DNA of 64,000 nucleotides. Source: Ancylostoma caninum (Eukaryota > Nematoda > Chromadorea > Rhabditida > Ancylostomatidae). The DNA lies in assembly GCA_037903475.1 (NCBI GenBank), contig JBAJFG010000446.1, positions 1,054,001 to 1,118,000 of the forward strand, given 5' to 3'. Shown here in pieces: positions 21,991 to 35,306 of this stretch (position 1 is the first letter of the stretch; each line of letters opens with the position of its first letter). The notes under the pieces are model-generated. The model searched no databases. It had not been told where the DNA came from and was given only the letters and a program-made list of their open reading frames with translations. The position numbers and the translations under genes were made by a program.

Positions 21991-23541
21991 CTACAAGGAT
22001 ATGTGCGTGAGGCATCCATGTTTTTGGTATTCTACACTTAATTGTAACGCGGCTACTTCCCCAAATATTTTCTTCTTGATAATGTTGTTCTTAAGTTCCC
22101 AAAATCGCTGGAAAAACACTCTCGCACACAGTGATGGCTCAGTAACCCACGTATCAAACTTTCCTGGCAGGTTTGCCTTAATTTCCTGCCAATCTTGACT
22201 TCCTGTAAGAGTTATAAATAGATCTGGTCTGCCTACTCTAAGGGCTACTGCCATGGCGTTGGAGTAAAGATTTTGGTACCAATTTCTGCTTCCTACAAAC
22301 GATTTTGGGAGGTTCACAAGTTTTCCGAGCTTAATACCTCTTTCATGGAGTCTGCTATCCAAGTAGTTGAATAAGGTGCTTGCAGAACAACTTCTTATTT
22401 CAGTACGATGCATACCAATAGAACTCAATCTGTCAGCTTCCATTCTTGAGTAGCAATGAAGAACAAATTGACAGTACAGTTTACCAGTTCCAATAATCTG
22501 ATGCCTTGTAATATCACCTCGCCGTGCCAATATGTAAGTGACAAATTCCTTTCTTGATAAAAAGCGGTTTTTGCTAGATTCTCTGCTTTCGTCTTCCTCT
22601 TCTTGGCCATCCCTCTCACTTTGCTCCGAGAAATAGGTCTCTGAGGCTGTGTAATTGGTATTTCCCCTCATACTTTCCCGCACCTTAGGCAGCTTATATT
22701 TAACGAATGACTGTTCACCTCTAGGAAAATAGAGCGGATATGATAAGGCATCAACGTTGTAGCTACGATGTGGGACAATTGTCCTTCCTCCTCGTGACAT
22801 TATTTTTAGTCCTTCATCTAATTCTTGATGCGAAGGCATGAAATCGTTTTTGCACACATAAATCGCAGCAACCTGGTTCTCGAATTCCGGCAAATTGAGA
22901 CGCCCTGGATGAACACCGGACGCTAGCGAGTGTGGTACTTCTCTTCGCTCCCTCAGATTCATGACTTTTTCGGGCGGATCATTCTGTTCATTCTCTTCCG
23001 ATAATTTCAACTGCTGTAAGTATATTTCATACATTGTCATGTATGATTTAACTACAACGTTATGTTCCTTCAGCGTGCCAATCAATTTCTCTATAATAGA
23101 AAGATCTATTTCGGATTTCCATATCGACACAGTTTCCTTCAAAGACTTTTTCATTTTGAAGTCGTTCGAAATGAAAAGTTGCGCTAAGCAGGCTTTTTCA
23201 GAGTTTGGGTTCAAGTGACATAGGCCAATGTCGATCTTGCCTTGTAGTATCAGGGATCGTTGCCCTGAGCGTCCTTCACCAGTTTAAAGATTTATGGAAA
23301 CTCCCGCACAAGCAACTAAATTATTTATAGCTCTGATCATGTATAGTTTTTCATCATTTAACACCTTATCCCAAAACCAGTCTAACAGTGGGTCTCTTTC
23401 TTGAGAGAAAACTTCTTCTGGCACTATATTCTGTCCACCATTACAGCATGTTGATTTCCATTCTCTCTTAAATTTCATAGCTGCGCAATAACCGCATACA
23501 ACGCTCATTTCTCCCAATGAAAACGGCTGTGGGTATGGCAT
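21991..23541 (-). pseudogene. Helitron Rep (HUH nuclease) N-terminal part and zinc-binding region
   Basis: 23541-23284 encodes LGEMSVVCGYCAAMKF and TCCNGG, the Cys-rich start of the Helitron-like N domain. After a stop, 23214-21991 (407 codons) includes the conserved ALSYPLYFPRGE, RPDLFITLTGSQDW and RVFFQRFWELKNNI. At about 21993-22015 the frame shifts by one base exactly at the HUH motif: the open frame reads KHGCLTHIS, while the next frame reads MPHAHI, the expected H-u-H pair. This single-base lesion alone would destroy strand cleavage. Confidence 0.85.
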
Positions 23542-24643
23542 TGAAATTTTTCAGCATTGTTCCTTGATTTCCTGGTGTTGCTTGTAGGTGCTGATCTGGT
23601 TGTGCGCCTCTTCTGGTCTTGGTTTTTGTTTGGGCCTTGGTTTCATGTAAAAAGTAATCGATTATTTTTACAGAGAGCGTACGCTCAATGTCGCTCTTAA
23701 TGTATTCTAAAACAGAGAGTGGAGGTGTACTCACGTTTTCAAGTGCACTTTTTTTCATATCCTCAATGTACTTGCACATTATTATACCACTGTAACAATC
23801 GCACTCCCACGATTTTGCTATTTTTGCTCTAACAAAGGCTGTGTCACAGAAGCCATGTCTTGAAGGCGGTATATTCAAGCATGGCCCTCGTGGAACCGTC
23901 TAGTGTTGAGCAGTTCACATCATAGACAATTCCTCTATTTCTACATCCGTGTTTAACTATAGCACAACACACATTTTCTTGATTGTTATCATATAATATG
24001 ATCAAAACATCTGGCAAAAATGTACCTGGTCTTGGTGGATCGTTACATTTCACTTCTACAATTTCATACAGCAAGTTATTTCCATACTTCTTTCTCAGAT
24101 ATAAGAGCAGAAGTTCTAATGTAATAGGAGTGACGCCAACTATTTTATTGTTGTTGCAGTCTGATATTCTATCTTCACTGTGATGCGGTAAACTTACATC
24201 GATTTGAGGTTCTGCTCTGAAGTCATGCATACATCTCATTTCTTCGGGATTGGACGCATCACAAACGAATCTACATCGAGTCTCCTCCTCCGATACTGAA
24301 CTTCCATCACTCTTGTTTGTCGTTCCAGTTTTGCATTGATTCGTCACTACATTATTGCCTTTCATAGTTTGTAATTTACAATACGAATGATTGCCGATGT
24401 GCAAATGAATCTGAGATGGATGTGAAGAATTTCCGCAGTATGTAGAATCATTGCTGCCGCCATATTTTTCAACCACTTGGCTTGTTTTAGAAGGAACAGT
24501 ATTAATCTGATCATTGCTTGTTCTATGGTATTCGGTATTAACCGTGCTTATTGAGTGAAACTGCAAATCGAATCGAATGCCATTCCATTCATAAAACCTC
24601 GGAAGTCCAACCATTGATTCCATTAATTGATTAGGGCTAGATA
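23542..24643 (-). pseudogene. Helitron N-terminal linker region, function unknown
   Basis: Open frames 24643-23844 and 23878-23468, separated by a frameshift, lie between the protease and the Rep zinc-finger region. Two segments look conserved: LLYLRKKYGNNLLYEIVEVK with PDVLIILYDN, and a Cys-containing NIPPSRHGFCDTAFVR. No known domain recognised. The first frame continues in register from the protease frame when the inserted Helitron is ignored. Confidence 0.6.
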
Positions 24644-24677
24644 TCATGACTTATAATAACGGGCTCACTTTGTGTGT

Positions 24678-24779
<102 letters not shown>

Positions 24780-24835
24780 ACGAAATTCGAGGGCGTGGCT
24801 TAGAGTGATGCCGACCACTCCACCGTTACATGAAG

Positions 24836-27800
24836 GGTGCGCCGGCGCCCAAAGTGGGGGGAGACGGGTCCACGGCTGTGATAAGGGTGCGTCCGCGCCC
24901 AAAGTGGGGGGAGACGGGTCCACGGCTGTGATAAGGGTGCACCGGCGCCCAAAGTGGGGGGAGACGGGTCCACGGCTGTGATAAGGGTGCGCCGGCGCCC
25001 AAAGTGGGGGAGACGGGTCCACTGCTGTGATAAGGGTGCGCCGGCGCCCAAAGTGGGGGGAGACGGGTCCACGGCTGTGATAAGGGTGCCCAAAGTGGGG
25101 GGAGACGGGTCCACGGCTGTGATAAGGGTGCGCCGGCGCCCAAAGTGGGGGAGACGGGTCCACTGCTGTGATAAGGGTGCGCCGGCGCCCAAAGTGGGGG
25201 GAGACGGGTCCACGGCTGTGATAAGGGTGCGCCGGCGCCCAAAGTGGGGAGACGGGTCCACTGCTGTGATAAGGGTGCGCCGGCGCCCAAAGTGGGGGAG
25301 ACGGGTCCACGGCTGTGATAAGGGTGCGTCGGCGCCCAAAGTGGGGGGAGACGGGTCCACGGCTGTGATAAGGGTGCGCCGGCGCCCAAAGTGGGGGGAG
25401 ACGGGTCCACCTGTGATAAGGGTGCCGGCGCCCAAAGTGGGGGGAGACGGGTCCACGGCTGTGATAAGGGTGCGTCGGCGCCCAAAGTGGGGGAGACGGG
25501 TCCACTGCATAAGGGTGCGCCGGCGCCCAAAGTGGGGGGAGACGGGTCCACGGCTGTGATAAGGGTGCGCCGGCGCCCAAAGTGGGGGGAGACGGGTCCA
25601 CTGCGGTGATGCGCCGGCGCCCAAAGTGGGAGGAGACGGATCCATTGCTGTGAGAAGGGTGTGTCGGCGCCCAAAGTGGGGGGAGACGGGCCCACTGCTT
25701 TGATAAGGGTGCACCGGCGCCCAAAACGGGGGAGACGGGTCCACGGCTGTGATAAGGGTGCGTCGGCGCCCAAAGTGGGGGGAGACGGGTCCACGGCTGT
25801 GATAAGGGTGCGCCGGCGCCCAAAATGGGGGAGACGGGTCCACGGCTGTGATAAGGGTGCGCCGGCGCCCAAAGTGAGGGTAGACGGGTCCACCTGTGAT
25901 AAAGGTGCGCGGCGCCCAAAGTGGGGGGAGACGGGTCCACGGCTGTGATAAGGGTGCGTCGGCGCCCAAAGTGGGGGAGACGGGTCCACTGCTGTGATAA
26001 GGGTGCACCGGCGCCCAAAGTGGGGGGAGACGGGTCCACTGCTGTGATAAGGGTGCGTCGGCGCCCAAAGTGGGGGGAGACGGGTCCACTGCTGTGATAA
26101 GGGTGCGTCGGCGCCCAAAGTGGGGGGAGACGGGTCCACGGCTGTGATAAGGGTGCGTCGGCTCCCAAGTGGGGGGAGACGATTCCACTGCTGTGATAAG
26201 GGTGCGCCGGCGCCCAATGTGGGGGGGACGGGTCCATCACTCTGATAAAGGTGCGCCGGCGCCCAATGTGGAGGAGACGGGTCCACCACTGTGATAAGGG
26301 TGCGCCGGCGCCCAATGTGGGGGGAGACGGTCCATCACCGTGATAAGGGTGCGTCGGCGCCCAAAGTGGGGGGAGACGGGTCCACCACTCTGATAAAGGT
26401 GCGCCGGCGCCCAAAGTGGGCGGAGACGGGTCCATCACTGTGATAAGGGTGCACCGGCGCCCAAAGTGGGGGGAGACGGGTCCACTGCTGTGATAAGGGT
26501 GCACCGGCGCCCAAAGTGGGGGGAGACGGGTCCATCACTGTGATAAGGGTGCGTCGGCTCCCAAAGTGGGGGGAGACGATTCCACTGCTGTGATAAGGGT
26601 GCACCAGCGCCCAAAGTGGGGGAGACGGGTCCACGGCTGTGATAAGGGTGCGTCGGCGCCCAAAGTGGGGGGACGGGTCCACGGCTGTGATAAGGGTGCG
26701 TCGGCGCCCAAAGTGGGGGGAGACGGGTCCACTGCTGTGATAAGGGTGCGCCGGCGCCCAAAGTGGGGGAGACGGGTCCACGGCTGTGATAAGGGTGCGC
26801 CGGCGCCCAAAGTGGGGGAGACGGGTCCACTGCTGTGATAAGGGTGCGTCGGCGCCCAAAGTGGGGGAGACGAGTCCACTGCTGTGATAAGGGTGCGCCG
26901 GCGCCCAAAGTGGGGGGAGACGGGTCCACTGCGGCCTGATGGGGTCCCGCCGGCGCCCAAAGTGGGGGAGACGGGTCCACGGCTGTGATAAGGGTGCGCC
27001 GGCGCCCAAAGAGAGGGGAGACGGGTCCACGGCTGTGATAAGGGTGCGTCGGCGCCCAAAGTGGGGGAGACGGGTCCACTGCTGTGATAAGGGTGCGCCG
27101 GCGCCCCAAAGTGGGCGGAGACGGGTCCATCACTGTGATAAGGGTGCACCGGCGCCCAAAGTGGGGGGAGACGGGTCCACTGCTGTGATAAGGGTGCACC
27201 GGCGCCCAAAGTGGGGGGAGACGGGTCCATCACTGTGATAAGGGTGCGTCGGCTCCCAAAGTGGGGGGAGACGATTCCACTGCTGTGATAAGGGTGCACC
27301 AGCGCCCAAAGTGGGGGAGACGGGTCCACGGCTGTGATAAGGGTGCGTCGGCGCCCAAAGTGGGGGGACGGGTCCACGGCTGTGATAAGGGTGCGTCGGC
27401 GCCCAAAGTGGGGGGAGACGAGTCCACTGCTGTGATAAGGGTGCGCCGGCGCCCAAAGTGGGGGAGACGGGTCCACTGCTGTGATAAGGGTGCGCCGGCG
27501 CCCAAAGTGGGGGAGACGGGTCCACGGCTGTGATAAGGGTGCGCCGGCGCCCAAAGAGAGGGGAGACGGGTCCACGGCTGTGATAAGGGTGCGTCGGCGC
27601 CCAAAGTGGGGGAGACGAGTCCACTGCTGTGATAAGGGTGCGCCGGCGCCCAAAGTGGGGGAGACGGGTCCACTGCTGTGATAAGGGTGCGCCGGCGCCC
27701 AAAGTGGGGGAGACGGGTCCACGGCTGTGATAAGGGTGCGCCGGCGCCCAAAGAGAGGGGAGACGGGTCCACGGCTGTGATAAGGGTGCGTCGGCGCCCA

Positions 27801-29320
27801 AAGTGGGGAGACGGGTCCACGGCTGTGATAAGGGTGCGTCCGCGCCCAAAGTGGGGGAGACGGGTCCACGGCTGTGATAAGGGTGCGTCCGCGCCCAAAG
27901 TGGGGGAGACGGTTCCACTGCTGTGATAAGGGTGCACCGGCGCCCAAAGTGGGGGAGACGGGTCCACGGCTGTGATAAGGGTGCACCGGCGCCCAAAGAG
28001 GGGGGAGACGGGTCCACGGCTGTGATAAGGGTGCGCCGGCGCCCAAAGTGGGGGAGACGGGTCCACTGCTGTGATATGGGTGCGTCCGCGCCCAAAGTGG
28101 GGAGAGACGGGTCCACGGCCGTGATAAAGGTGCGTCCGCGCCCAAAGTGGGGGAGACGGGTCCACGGCTGTGATAAGGGTGCGTCCGCGCCCAAAGTGGG
28201 GGAGACGGGTCCACTGCTGTGATAAGGGTGCACCGGCGCCCAAAGTGGGGGAGACGGGTCCACTGCTGTGATAACGGTGGATCCGCGCCCAAAGTGGGGG
28301 AGACGGGTCCACTGCTGTGATAAGGGTGCGTCGGCGCCCAAAGTGGGGGGAGACGAGTCCACTGCTGTGATAAAGGTGCGCCGGCGCCCAAAGTGGGGAG
28401 ACGGGTCCACTGCTGTGATAAGGGTGCGCCGGCGCCCAAAGTGGGGGAGACGGGTCCACGGCTGTGATAAGGGTGCGCCGGCGCCCAAAGAGAGGGGAGA
28501 CGGGTCCACGGCTGTGATAAGGGTGCGTCGGCGCCCAAAGTGGGGGAGACGAGTCCACTGCTGTGATAAGGGTGCGCCGGCGCTCTACTTCTCCCACTTC
28601 TTAGCGCCGCCGCGAGAAGGGTGCGCCGGCGCCCGAAGTGGGGGGAGACGGGTCCACTGCTGTGATAAGGGTGCACCGGCGCCCAAAGTGGGGGGAGACG
28701 GGTCCACTGCTGTGATAAGGGTGCACCGGCGCCCAAAGTGGGGGAGACGGGTCCACTGCTGTGATAAGGGTGCACCGGCGCCCCACTGCTGTGAAGTGTG
28801 GGGGAGACGGGTCCACTGCTGTGATAAGGGTGCGCCGGCGCCCAAAGTGGGGGAGACGGGTCCACTGCTGTGATAAGGGTGCACCGGCGCCCAAAGTGGG
28901 GGAGACGGTCCACTGCTGTGATAAGGGTGCACCGGCGCCCAAAGTGGGGAGACGGGTCCACTGCTGTGATAACGGTGCGTCGGCGCCCAAAGTGGGGGAG
29001 ACGAGTCCACTGCTGTGATAAGGGTGCGCCGGCGCCCAAAGTGGGGGGAGACGGGTCCACGGCTGTGATAAGGGTGCGCCGGCGCTCAAAGAGGGGGGAG
29101 ACGGGTCCACGGCTGTGATAAGGGTACGTCCGCGCCCAAAGTGGGGGGAGACGGGTCCACGGCTGTGATAAGGGTGCGCCGGCGCCCAAAGTGGGGTGAG
29201 ACGGGTCCACGGCTGTGATAAGGGTGCGTCGGCGCCCAAAGTGGGGGAGGCGGGTCCACTGCTGTGATAAGGGTGCGCCGGCGCCCAAAGTGGGGGAGGC
29301 GGATCCAGCGCTGTGATAAA
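24836..29320. repeat. Large 49/50-bp minisatellite array (about 90 units)
   Basis: It is the reverse complement of the 9429-10165 unit: CCAAAGTGGGGGGAGACGGG then TCCACGGCTGTGATAAGGGT then GCGCCGGCGC. Units vary as CGGCTGTG, CTGCTGTG or CATCACTGTG and as GCGCC, GCGTC or GCACC, and some have lost one G. Degenerate joints occur at 25600-25690, 26935, 28580-28620 and 28785-28800. Open frames of up to 917 codons here are by-products of the stop-free repeat on either strand. Confidence 0.97.
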
Positions 29321-29917
29321 GGTGTGCGGGGATCTAAAAGTCTGGAGACACCTGCAGTGAACGGCGGGATAAGCTTGCGCCGGTGTTCCCTACTGAGGAA
29401 ATAACATGGGTTGGGTCCATCTTTGCTCGATCGGTTCGCCGGCGCTTAACATCGATCGCATAACACTAAATGTCAGAGCTAAGCAGTGGGTAGTGTGCAA
29501 TCCGCGTGATTCCTTCCATCTCACATCCCCTTACGCGCTCTTCTTCTCACATTTGTTCACGAATCTACCGCACCCTCCACTTTTATATGTTCTAACTGAC
29601 TCTTATCACTTGACCAGTTATAACTAACAAAGAATGATAGACCATTTTCTGCGGTCATTCCAGGTTAAACCGGTTATATATAGTTACAAAAAGCTATTTC
29701 AGTTGAGCAAATGATAAAATTGCTTCGAGAAGGTTAATCCTCTTTGATAAGTGCATTTTTACGTGAGAAAAAGCAATGGAAAGGGTGTGGGACACATTGT
29801 AGCAAAAATGTGGAATAGCTGTGACTTTATTTGAATGAAGAAGGGATGAAGCCATGCGAGCGAAGCGAGGATTAGGAAAAGTCTGGAAGTCCGGCGTCAG
29901 CCGGACGGCCAGACTGG

Positions 29918-30547
29918 TTATAATATAAGCACGTAGAATACGTGAATACATGTATTGCCTAACACATCTAAGAAAATTCGGTGATGCTGTTTCGCTTTTG
30001 GTGGGAATCCCACAGCATAAACGGTGTGCATATAAGCATGCGAACACCCCACAGTTGAACTCGTCACGTTGTATGTGCACTTCCAACGCCGAAGCAACTT
30101 CAATAGCAGCAAGATTCACGTTGGTTATTTTCGTCCATAAACTTATCAATGCATTTCGATCAGCCTTCTAAATTCTTCTAGCGCAGTAGTTATAGCAAAA
30201 GCTACGAGAGTCGTAGAGAACTTTGCTTGCTTTTTTGCTTCAATCAAATCAAATAGTGCTAACGCCCAGTGTGATCTATTGTTCATGTTGAATGGAAGCA
30301 AGCATTTCGTCCCTATCAAAGGATAATCCTGAATTCTAAAATTGTTGTTACTTTTAATCAGGCATGGATCAAGTGGCAGGAACTGGGTGCCACTACATAC
30401 GAGTGATAAAAATGCCAGCATTACTTCATCGTTGAGCCAGTCATCATTTTGCAAACAATTTACACTCCGCTTTTCTAGGAAGCACCTGGCTACTTCGCCG
30501 GTATTTCTTGGTACACATGTTGCTATAACTTGTGGTATATCCATCAT
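29918..30547 (-). pseudogene. Ulp1-like (C48) cysteine protease module of the Helitron
   Basis: The frame at 30547-30146 has DDWLNDEVMLAFLSLV and the His motif NNRSHWALALFDL. A one-base shift later another frame reads KVLYDSR, holding the Asp. The frame at 30149-29918 has QRDEFNCGVFACLYAHRL, with the Gln and catalytic Cys. H...D...Q...C in this order is the SUMO/ubiquitin-like protease (Ulp1, C48) active site. In this copy the triad is split by frameshifts. Cysteine protease modules are known in some eukaryotic Helitrons; their role is not established. Confidence 0.8.
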
Positions 30548-31012
30548 TTTTTGTGTTCTTTAATCGAATCTTAGATACAGCTAATTGTTTGCGTATATAT
30601 GTAAATTGCTAGAAAACGCCTCGAATTTGTCGATGCAAATATGATCCTTCAGTTATCTCTTAACACTATTTTTTGTGGCGCTACTCGCGGTTGTAGTCTT
30701 TCCAACACCGCTCCTTCTTCGAAGTGCAGTTGAATTCAGTATTTTGTAACTCAATACAGTAGAATTAGAAGTGCGTGTATTGAGAGACTACTAAAGTAGT
30801 TGTTGTCAAAGCTTCACTTTTCACTAGTTTGTAAAAATTGACTACAGATAGTGAAACAAAAACCTCAAAAATAAAATTCGAAAAAAACGAAAATCTGGAA
30901 CAGCCAGTGTCCAAATAAAAGCTTTCTGAAACAGCTTTATTCAAACTCTGAGGAAAAATGCTATTTAAACCATGAGGAATACAAAGAATAAGAAACTGTG
31001 TATAACTATCTA
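30548..31012. other. Non-coding stretch upstream of the Helitron protease
   Basis: The Helitron 5' end should lie here or further right, but no convincing TC terminus could be placed. A minus-strand frame (31043-30765) has no motif. Confidence 0.3.
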
Positions 31013-31902
31013 CAGGGCGCAGCACCAGGTGGTCATTGACCACCAGGACTTAGTAGCGTCCTGCAGATTCAGGGGGCTTAGCACCAGTGTCCCGAGCGTA
31101 GCCAACCGCTAACCGTCTACTGATGCTAGAGACAAGCAGATTTCACAGAGGCACTTCTGGAGGATCATCAAAATCGTGGCTGAAGATCACTGTCGTTCAA
31201 CCATTTACTCCATCCCGACCCTGCACTCTGGTGCGCTCCAGTGATAATCAGGTGTTGCTCAACCTGTAGGAGACGTATCATGTTGGAATTTTGGCTGTAG
31301 ATGCGCACTATACCAACGAGTACCCCCCCCCCAAAGTGGCACCATTCGTTTTTGAGAAAACCGTCATTAATGGTCAAAAAGTGGTTTTGACCATTTTTTG
31401 ACCATTAATGACGGTTTTTCTCAAAAACGAAGACGGTTTCTCAAAAACGAACAATGCCACTTTGGGGGAGAGTTGGTATCACCTAACCGCATTTCTTGGA
31501 GTTGACAGCGTATCGGATCACTTCCTCAAACGCGAGAAATTTCCTGGGAAAGTTCCGGGTTTGAGAGAAAAAACCACGCTCCAATGACAATTTCTTGTAT
31601 CTGACAGGTCCTATAACAAGTTTCAACCAGTTCTAGTGGCATCAAACAGTTGCGTACTGAGATCGGCTTTTCGAGGATTTTAGCTTGAATTTGTAATGAT
31701 TTAGGCTGTCTTCGCTAAATGGTACGCATTTCTTGCTGAAACATCATTCGTCGTCTCACAAACGCTTATTTAAGTCACTTTTTTAGTGCTATTTGCTTTT
31801 CCTGAAAAAAACCCTAGTGTGTAGGTACTTAGTAGCCCATTTCGGAATCCGACTGGACTTAGTACTCCCCAACCGACACTGACCACCTAGTGCTGCGCCC
31901 TG
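31013..31902. mobile_element. Non-autonomous hAT-type element with perfect 8-bp target duplication
   Basis: The ends are CAGGGCGCAGCACCAGGTGG and CCACCTAGTGCTGCGCCCTG, inverted with one mismatch. ACTATCTA is duplicated exactly on both sides (31005-31012 and 31903-31910). 890 bp, no transposase. Inside is a palindrome: 31346-31380 pairs with 31395-31430 (AACCGTCATTAATGGTC and its complement), and the outer CCAAAGTGGCA / TGCCACTTTGG pair surrounds it. Confidence 0.92.
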
Positions 31903-31910
31903 ACTATCTA

Positions 31911-34900
31911 AGAAAGTGTATAACTAAATACGGTAATGGGAACGTATACTGTACTACATACTATACCTTTTAGACTTCCTATGCCATGCCAAGCCCCAGC
32001 CCTAAAAGAATAATGATCTTTGTTGGACCAAAAGTCAATTCTTTTACTATAAAGATTTTCATTCCAATCACAACGGTATTGCTATTGCACGCTGATGCGG
32101 AAGTCTGATGTTAAGGTAGTTTTTCTACTTGTTTCACTTTCATCTCACATACAGGTTGACAACAAAGTCTTTGGCCAAATATAATAGATTGTAAGACTGG
32201 GATCAGACGGGCTAGCAGTTTACCCAGCAAATTTACCTGGGCTATGTCGAGTTCGTGCGCTTTATGAATCCACTCTTGGATTTCCATATCTTCTCTGGCT
32301 TCTCCGTAGAGTTGACAAAACCGTTGGCTACTGCAACGCACGAGGACCGCAAGTTGGTTGAGAATTTATGACCCTGTTTTCTTGTTAGTTCTATGCTAGG
32401 GAAGCTGGCGTTTGAGTGAAAGTTAACTCAACTTCTGTGCTTCAGGGACTATATTTCAGAAATCCAGAGGTCTCCGTTTCAGGGAGCATGACGATTATTA
32501 AGCAGATATGATGTTCTGGTGAAATCAGAGACTGAAGAGTCTGAACCAACTTTTTGTTGCATTTTCTTTTGAAACTTGATGGAAAACCTTTGTCAAAAAC
32601 CCACCTTATTTCCGTCAGATCTGCTTAAGCCTAAGAAATAATATTCCTCTTCGGGTTTCGCTCTGCCCACTTTTGCCCTTTGTTTTGTGCATTCTAGTAG
32701 GAAAAAGTGGTGGTGATAGTGTATTGATCATTTTCGATCAAGAAAACAGGTTCACACAGGGATTTTCCTAGGACAGAAAGCTTATACCCTCTTAAATGTT
32801 GGGCAGAAAACTGATGTTTTGAAGAGCCAATTAAAGGCAGCGTTCGGGGAAATTCTCGTGAGTGGGATCTCTCGACCACTTGTTAGAGGGCTGCGCGGAC
32901 TATCCTATTCAGAAGTCAGAACTGGGAAACTCAGCCTCGCGTTCCTAAAAAATGAGGGCTCACACCCCTTTTGAGGACTCAGTTCAGCGTACGAATGTGC
33001 AAATGACAGCGCAAGCAGGGTCAAGCGTAGTGTTGGTAAATGTTCGATCCCGAAGCGACATCCCTCTTGCAGACGGGAAAATGTGACCCCCTCCCAGAAT
33101 TTTAAATTTTTTTCACGTTTTCAGTCATTGTATTTCAACAGCTTCCAAAATATCCGGAAGATATTTTTTGAATCCAAATAATTTTCAAAATTAATTTTTC
33201 ACTCTTCACTTTTTAATTTTTATTTTTGAATTCCAAGTTTTATCAATGAAACAACCAGACAGGTGTCGCACATGTCCATGTCGCACATCTACACACTTGT
33301 TGTAAGCAACGGGAGTGACGCAGAAGTCGTAGCCATGTTCGAACAGGTCCAGGGTTCGATCCCCGCCGGAGACTACTTTTTGCAAAATGGAAAAATGTAT
33401 GTGGAGCAGTCGAAAGTCAAGTTTCTATGTGTATGACCAAAAACAAATTGTGAGGACATTTTTTAAGCTGTTTAACTCGCGTGTGAGTGGTGTCCTTTCA
33501 CTCAGAATTAGAATCGTACACGTGCAGATGTAAGGTTGTTTGTCACGAATTTTAAAAGGGTTGGCACGTGACCTGGGGAAATGGCTTGAGCCGTTCTGCT
33601 ATCAGAAAGATTTACGCTTTCTGAAGCACATCTTCTTGTTCTAAGAAGTTTGGTTTATCACAGTTAATTTCGATTGGAAACTCGTTGGTAAAAAGCTGGG
33701 AAAATTGCCATTTTTACCAACTCCAGGTAGCTTTGAGAGCTGAAATTTTAAATGAGCATAGAGATTGACTTCCTTTTCCAGAATCGTTTTCAAGGTTTTG
33801 CCAGCTTTCAAATGTTCGCTGAAAAAAGCCATGAAAGAAAAACCTGATTTTTGGCAAGTTTAAGATTGCGGTGTCAATCTGAGGCAAATAACTTCATGGT
33901 TGCTTTGTATGAGGGAACAGCTTCAACTCATTATAATAGAGGAAGAATTGCTCTTTTTTATGCGTAGGGTCGCTTCCTACAGAATCTTCTGATTTTGGCA
34001 GTAATTGAGTGTCAACATACATCAAATTTAACAAATTTTGTGGTCATGTCTTATGTGGTCTTATCGCTATAAAAGAATTTCCAATGAACGAGAAGCCGTG
34101 GGATTTTGCATACTCATAAGATTTGATTCTGGGAATCGCTTGCATAGCTCTAGAGCACCATGTGATGTGCAGAGGTGGACACCATATACGGAATTGCATT
34201 TGAGCTACATAGTCCCTCTTCAGGCGACCCCTCCCTGCTCCCCTCGAGGCGACCCACCTTGGTAAACTACCACCATACGCTTGACCCTGAGCGCAAGGTG
34301 GAACGAAGCGAGCGCGTAATCTGGAGCTCCGTACTGAGAGATCCGCAACCCCCCTTCAGAAAGCGCAATGCTGAATGATGCGATTCCTTTCAAGTGCGAA
34401 TGTGATACTTTTTAATGTTTATACGTATGTAGCATGGCTAGTTCAATTTTAGAAGGGTGTGATGTTAATGTAATGTAATGTAAAGATAGCGATAGTTACT
34501 GAGATATTACGTAGAAAATATGACTTCATCCATGCTCGCACTTACATGTCGGTTTAGACACCTCCCTACGTTATATAGGTTTTCCTCGGTAAGGACGTTG
34601 TTTGTTTTCATTTTTGTAGCGAAGTAATCGTATTTGTATGATTTCAGGACAAGGTTATTGCGGTGCTGCGGTAGTGAAACACTAACTTCCATCGAATTAC
34701 ATTAAGATTAGCGAGACTTCGTAACTCGCTTAGAATGTGTAGTTATATGTATCCATTATTTCAAATGCATGCGGATGGTAAAAGCTGCGACGCTAAGGAA
34801 AAAGAGCAAACGCTTGAGTTGACCTTTTCAAAGTATTGTTTCGTGTGGCTGTAGGAGCTCACAGATTAAAACTGAGACATTTCTTGAATGTTTCCAACGT

Positions 34901-35306
34901 ACATTGAAAGCGGATAAACTAATTTTCCGAAAATTACTTCTATTTCTTACTCATATTGTGCTACCACCTACAGAAGTTCTTTTCGTTACAAACATTCTAA
35001 ATGTTCCATTCTGTTCGAACGACGACTCACCAAGAAATAAAGTGAAATTACTCCGAACCCGAAGCGTTTTCGTTCAACGTTTCGTTCAACGTAGCACGCA
35101 CAGCACAATCACATGCTGCCGGCTCACATAGAAATGAGCTGTGTGTGGTTCTGCGGTACTATACATCAGATGTTTGCCGCTAGATCTCCTCGAACGTTAA
35201 TTATTCTACCAACTTGAAGTGTAATTACTCCGATCTTCTTGTGGCGATTTCGATCACGCTATTCTGTGCAATGGCACACTGCATTCCAACATTTTATCTG
35301 CAGAGG
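31911..35306. other. Mostly unassigned; one possible exon on the minus strand
   Basis: At 32330-32237 (minus) a TTGCAG acceptor and a CAG|GTAAAT donor bound a frame reading SQRFCQLYGEAREDMEIQEW then IHKAHELDIAQ. This recalls a spectrin-type helix, but no second exon could be linked. A B-box-like GGTTCGATCCCC at 33351-33362 has no foldable tRNA around it. The rest shows nothing recognisable. Confidence 0.25.

Noticed and set aside
33300..33375. tRNA gene suggested by GGTTCGATCCCC
   Set aside because: Only the B-box-like stretch fits; no D-arm, anticodon arm or acceptor pairing could be folded around it.
33716..33810. Possible minus-strand exon with TTTTCAG acceptor and GTAAAA donor
   Set aside because: Two frames are equally open, neither is recognisable, and no neighbouring exon joins.
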